Assembly (NCBI RefSeq): GCF_012396365.1
Contig: NZ_JAAXPG010000017.1
Span: 1-64,000, forward strand
Source: Nocardiopsis alborubida
GTDB lineage: Bacteria; Actinomycetota; Actinomycetes; Streptosporangiales; Streptosporangiaceae
Direction: 5' to 3'
DNA length: 64,000 bases
In this document: positions 63,010 to 64,000 of the stretch, one piece after another
Layout: each line of letters starts with the position of its first letter
Position numbering within the stretch: position 1 is the first letter of the stretch
The notes under the pieces: generated by a model
The model's input: only the letters and a program-made list of their open reading frames with translations
What the model was told of the DNA's origin: nothing
Database searches by the model: none
Translations under genes and position numbers: made by a program

Positions 63010-64000
63010 AGGGAGACCGCCTTTCCGTTCCGGTCCCACACGGTGATGGGGGTGAGTCCCGTCCCGGGCGACCACTCGGCGGCGACGGTGGAGGGGTGGC
63101 CGCCGGTGACCGCGAGGAGGCGCCAGGGTTCGGGGGAGGCCAGGGGCAGTGCGTGGCCCTCGGTGTCGGTGAGGTACCACCGGCCGTCGTGGGCGGGGGC
63201 GGCGCGGTCGAGCACGACCGGCCAGGCGTCGCGCCAGGGGTCCTCGGCGAGGGAGGCGGCGAAGGCGTCGAGGGCCTGTGTGACCGTGCCGCCCTCGGGC
63301 GGGGCCGCCTCGGTCGTGACGCCGTCGCCGACGGGGGCGACGCGGTTGCCGTCGGGGTAGAAGGCGAACTCGGCCTCCACGTCGGTGCCGGTCCGGAAGG
63401 GGGTGGCGGGCGCCTGGCCGGATCGGGCGAAGGCCAGGTACAGGGCCACGCGCCCGGTCGCGGTGCCGCGCAGCCACAGGCGCCGCACGCGCATGTCGGC
63501 TTCCAGGGTGGGGGCGTCGCGCCAGCCCAGGACCCGCCAGGTGTCGCGGACGCGCTCGCCGCCGGCGATGACCTCCTCGGCCTTGACGGTGATGCCCACC
63601 CGGGAGCGGACGGCGCCGCGGACGCGCTCGTCGAGGGCGTCGCCCGCGCGGTAGCCGTTGACCAGCAGGTGGAGGAGGCTGAGCCGTTCGAGCATGCGCT
63701 CGGGCCAGCTGTCCCCGCGCGCCGCGGAGGGCAGCCGGGAGACGAGGGAGGCCGCGCCGCCCGCCTTGGCGTCCACAAGGCGCTTGGCCATGCGGTCCCA
63801 GTGGTCGTAGCCGTGTTTGGGCACCTCCGCCAGCCCGGCGTCGATCTGGTCGCGCAGCCAGAGGCCCAGTTCGTCGATCCCGGCCCCGACCGCCTCCTCC
63901 CTCTTGCGCAGGGTCGCGGCCGCCCTCTTGGGGTCGGCGGGCGCCGCCGGACTGTCCGCCTTCGCCTGGCGGGCGGCCCGTCCGGAAAGCCACTTGGCCA
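63006..64000 (-). CDS. SWIM zinc-finger family protein, 5' end beyond the window
   Basis: The frame is open to the right edge; 331 codons are visible. The first reads AKWLSGRAARQAKAD, the segment that directly follows the SWIM zinc-binding CxCx(n)CxH motif in this family, so the finger itself lies just outside. The visible C-terminal part is helical with a strand-rich LEADMRVRRLWLRGTATGRVALYLAF region. SWIM fingers bind nucleic acid or protein. It is first in the SWIM-DUF5691-MoxR-DUF5682-VWA operon. Confidence 0.85.
   Translation of the reverse strand, partial: AKWLSGRAARQAKADSPAAPADPKRAAATLRKREEAVGAGIDELGLWLRDQIDAGLAEVPKHGYDHWDRMAKRLVDAKAGGAASLVSRLPSAARGDSWPERMLERLSLLHLLVNGYRAGDALDERVRGAVRSRVGITVKAEEVIAGGERVRDTWRVLGWRDAPTLEADMRVRRLWLRGTATGRVALYLAFARSGQAPATPFRTGTDVEAEFAFYPDGNRVAPVGDGVTTEAAPPEGGTVTQALDAFAASLAEDPWRDAWPVVLDRAAPAHDGRWYLTDTEGHALPLASPEPWRLLAVTGGHPSTVAAEWSPGTGLTPITVWDRNGKAVSL

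Overview
The window is high-GC actinobacterial DNA with strong third-position G/C, many GTG/TTG starts and lineage-typical families (WhiJ-like XRE regulator with a DUF397 partner, DUF1206, DUF3140, DUF5682/DUF5691, a SapA-like secreted protein). A GH9 cellulase preceded by a perfect TGGGAGCGCTCCCA operator is the arrangement known from Thermobifida. A filamentous member of Nocardiopsaceae/Streptosporangiales, for example Nocardiopsis, is the best guess. No rRNA, tRNA or CRISPR array was found.

Layout. 1-7.4 kb is mobile-element scar tissue: the 3' end of an IS3-family element has removed the front of a regulator; then a NUDIX hydrolase, a small Cys/His protein, a large single-chain restriction-modification enzyme with an ISP-like layout, a frameshifted FtsK/TraB-type conjugative translocase, an S1-like gene cut off by an IS5-family remnant, and that remnant itself. 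7.9-18.9 kb is ordinary accessory chromosome: a secreted SapA-like protein, a PepSY protein divergent from an OmpR-type two-component system, a pair of related membrane/soluble proteins, a flavodoxin-fold oxidoreductase divergent from its AraC-type regulator, two overlapping P450 genes, and a solitary HsdR-N nuclease-like domain whose catalytic Lys is Arg. 19.2-31.3 kb holds the cellulase, membrane proteins, a PQQ-type sugar dehydrogenase lipoprotein, a FUSC-like protein, an alpha/beta hydrolase, a protein with a His/Gly-rich tail, a GH15 hydrolase and an SDR.

31.4-38.0 kb is the most interesting part. Four genes on the minus strand overlap by 4, 4 and 11 bases: a class III cyclase-like protein, a STAND-type P-loop NTPase, an SPFH/band-7-like protein and a DUF4407 membrane coiled-coil protein. 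A Pycsar-type membrane effector gene is divergent from the cyclase, and a Crp-type protein lies just beyond it. The cyclase-like protein and the NTPase share a short related motif, as in NLR systems whose parts are joined by an amyloid-like adaptor. I read this as a candidate immune system: an NTPase sensor, a nucleotide messenger and membrane effectors.

38.9-43.8 kb has an MFS exporter and a WhiJ/AbaA-like cluster (HATPase, small proteins, XRE-DUF5753, DUF397). 43.9-50.2 kb is a complete Type I restriction-modification locus (hsdM-hsdS-hsdR) with an AT-richer hsdS. 50.5-53.9 kb is a polymorphic-toxin locus: a tiny gene, a large protein with an HEIGH metallopeptidase tail of foreign composition, and small WXG/ESX-like partners. 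55.6-56.7 kb is a PIN-toxin/HTH-antitoxin pair. 56.8-64 kb is a tightly overlapping SWIM - DUF5691 - MoxR AAA - DUF5682 - VWA operon that runs off the right edge.
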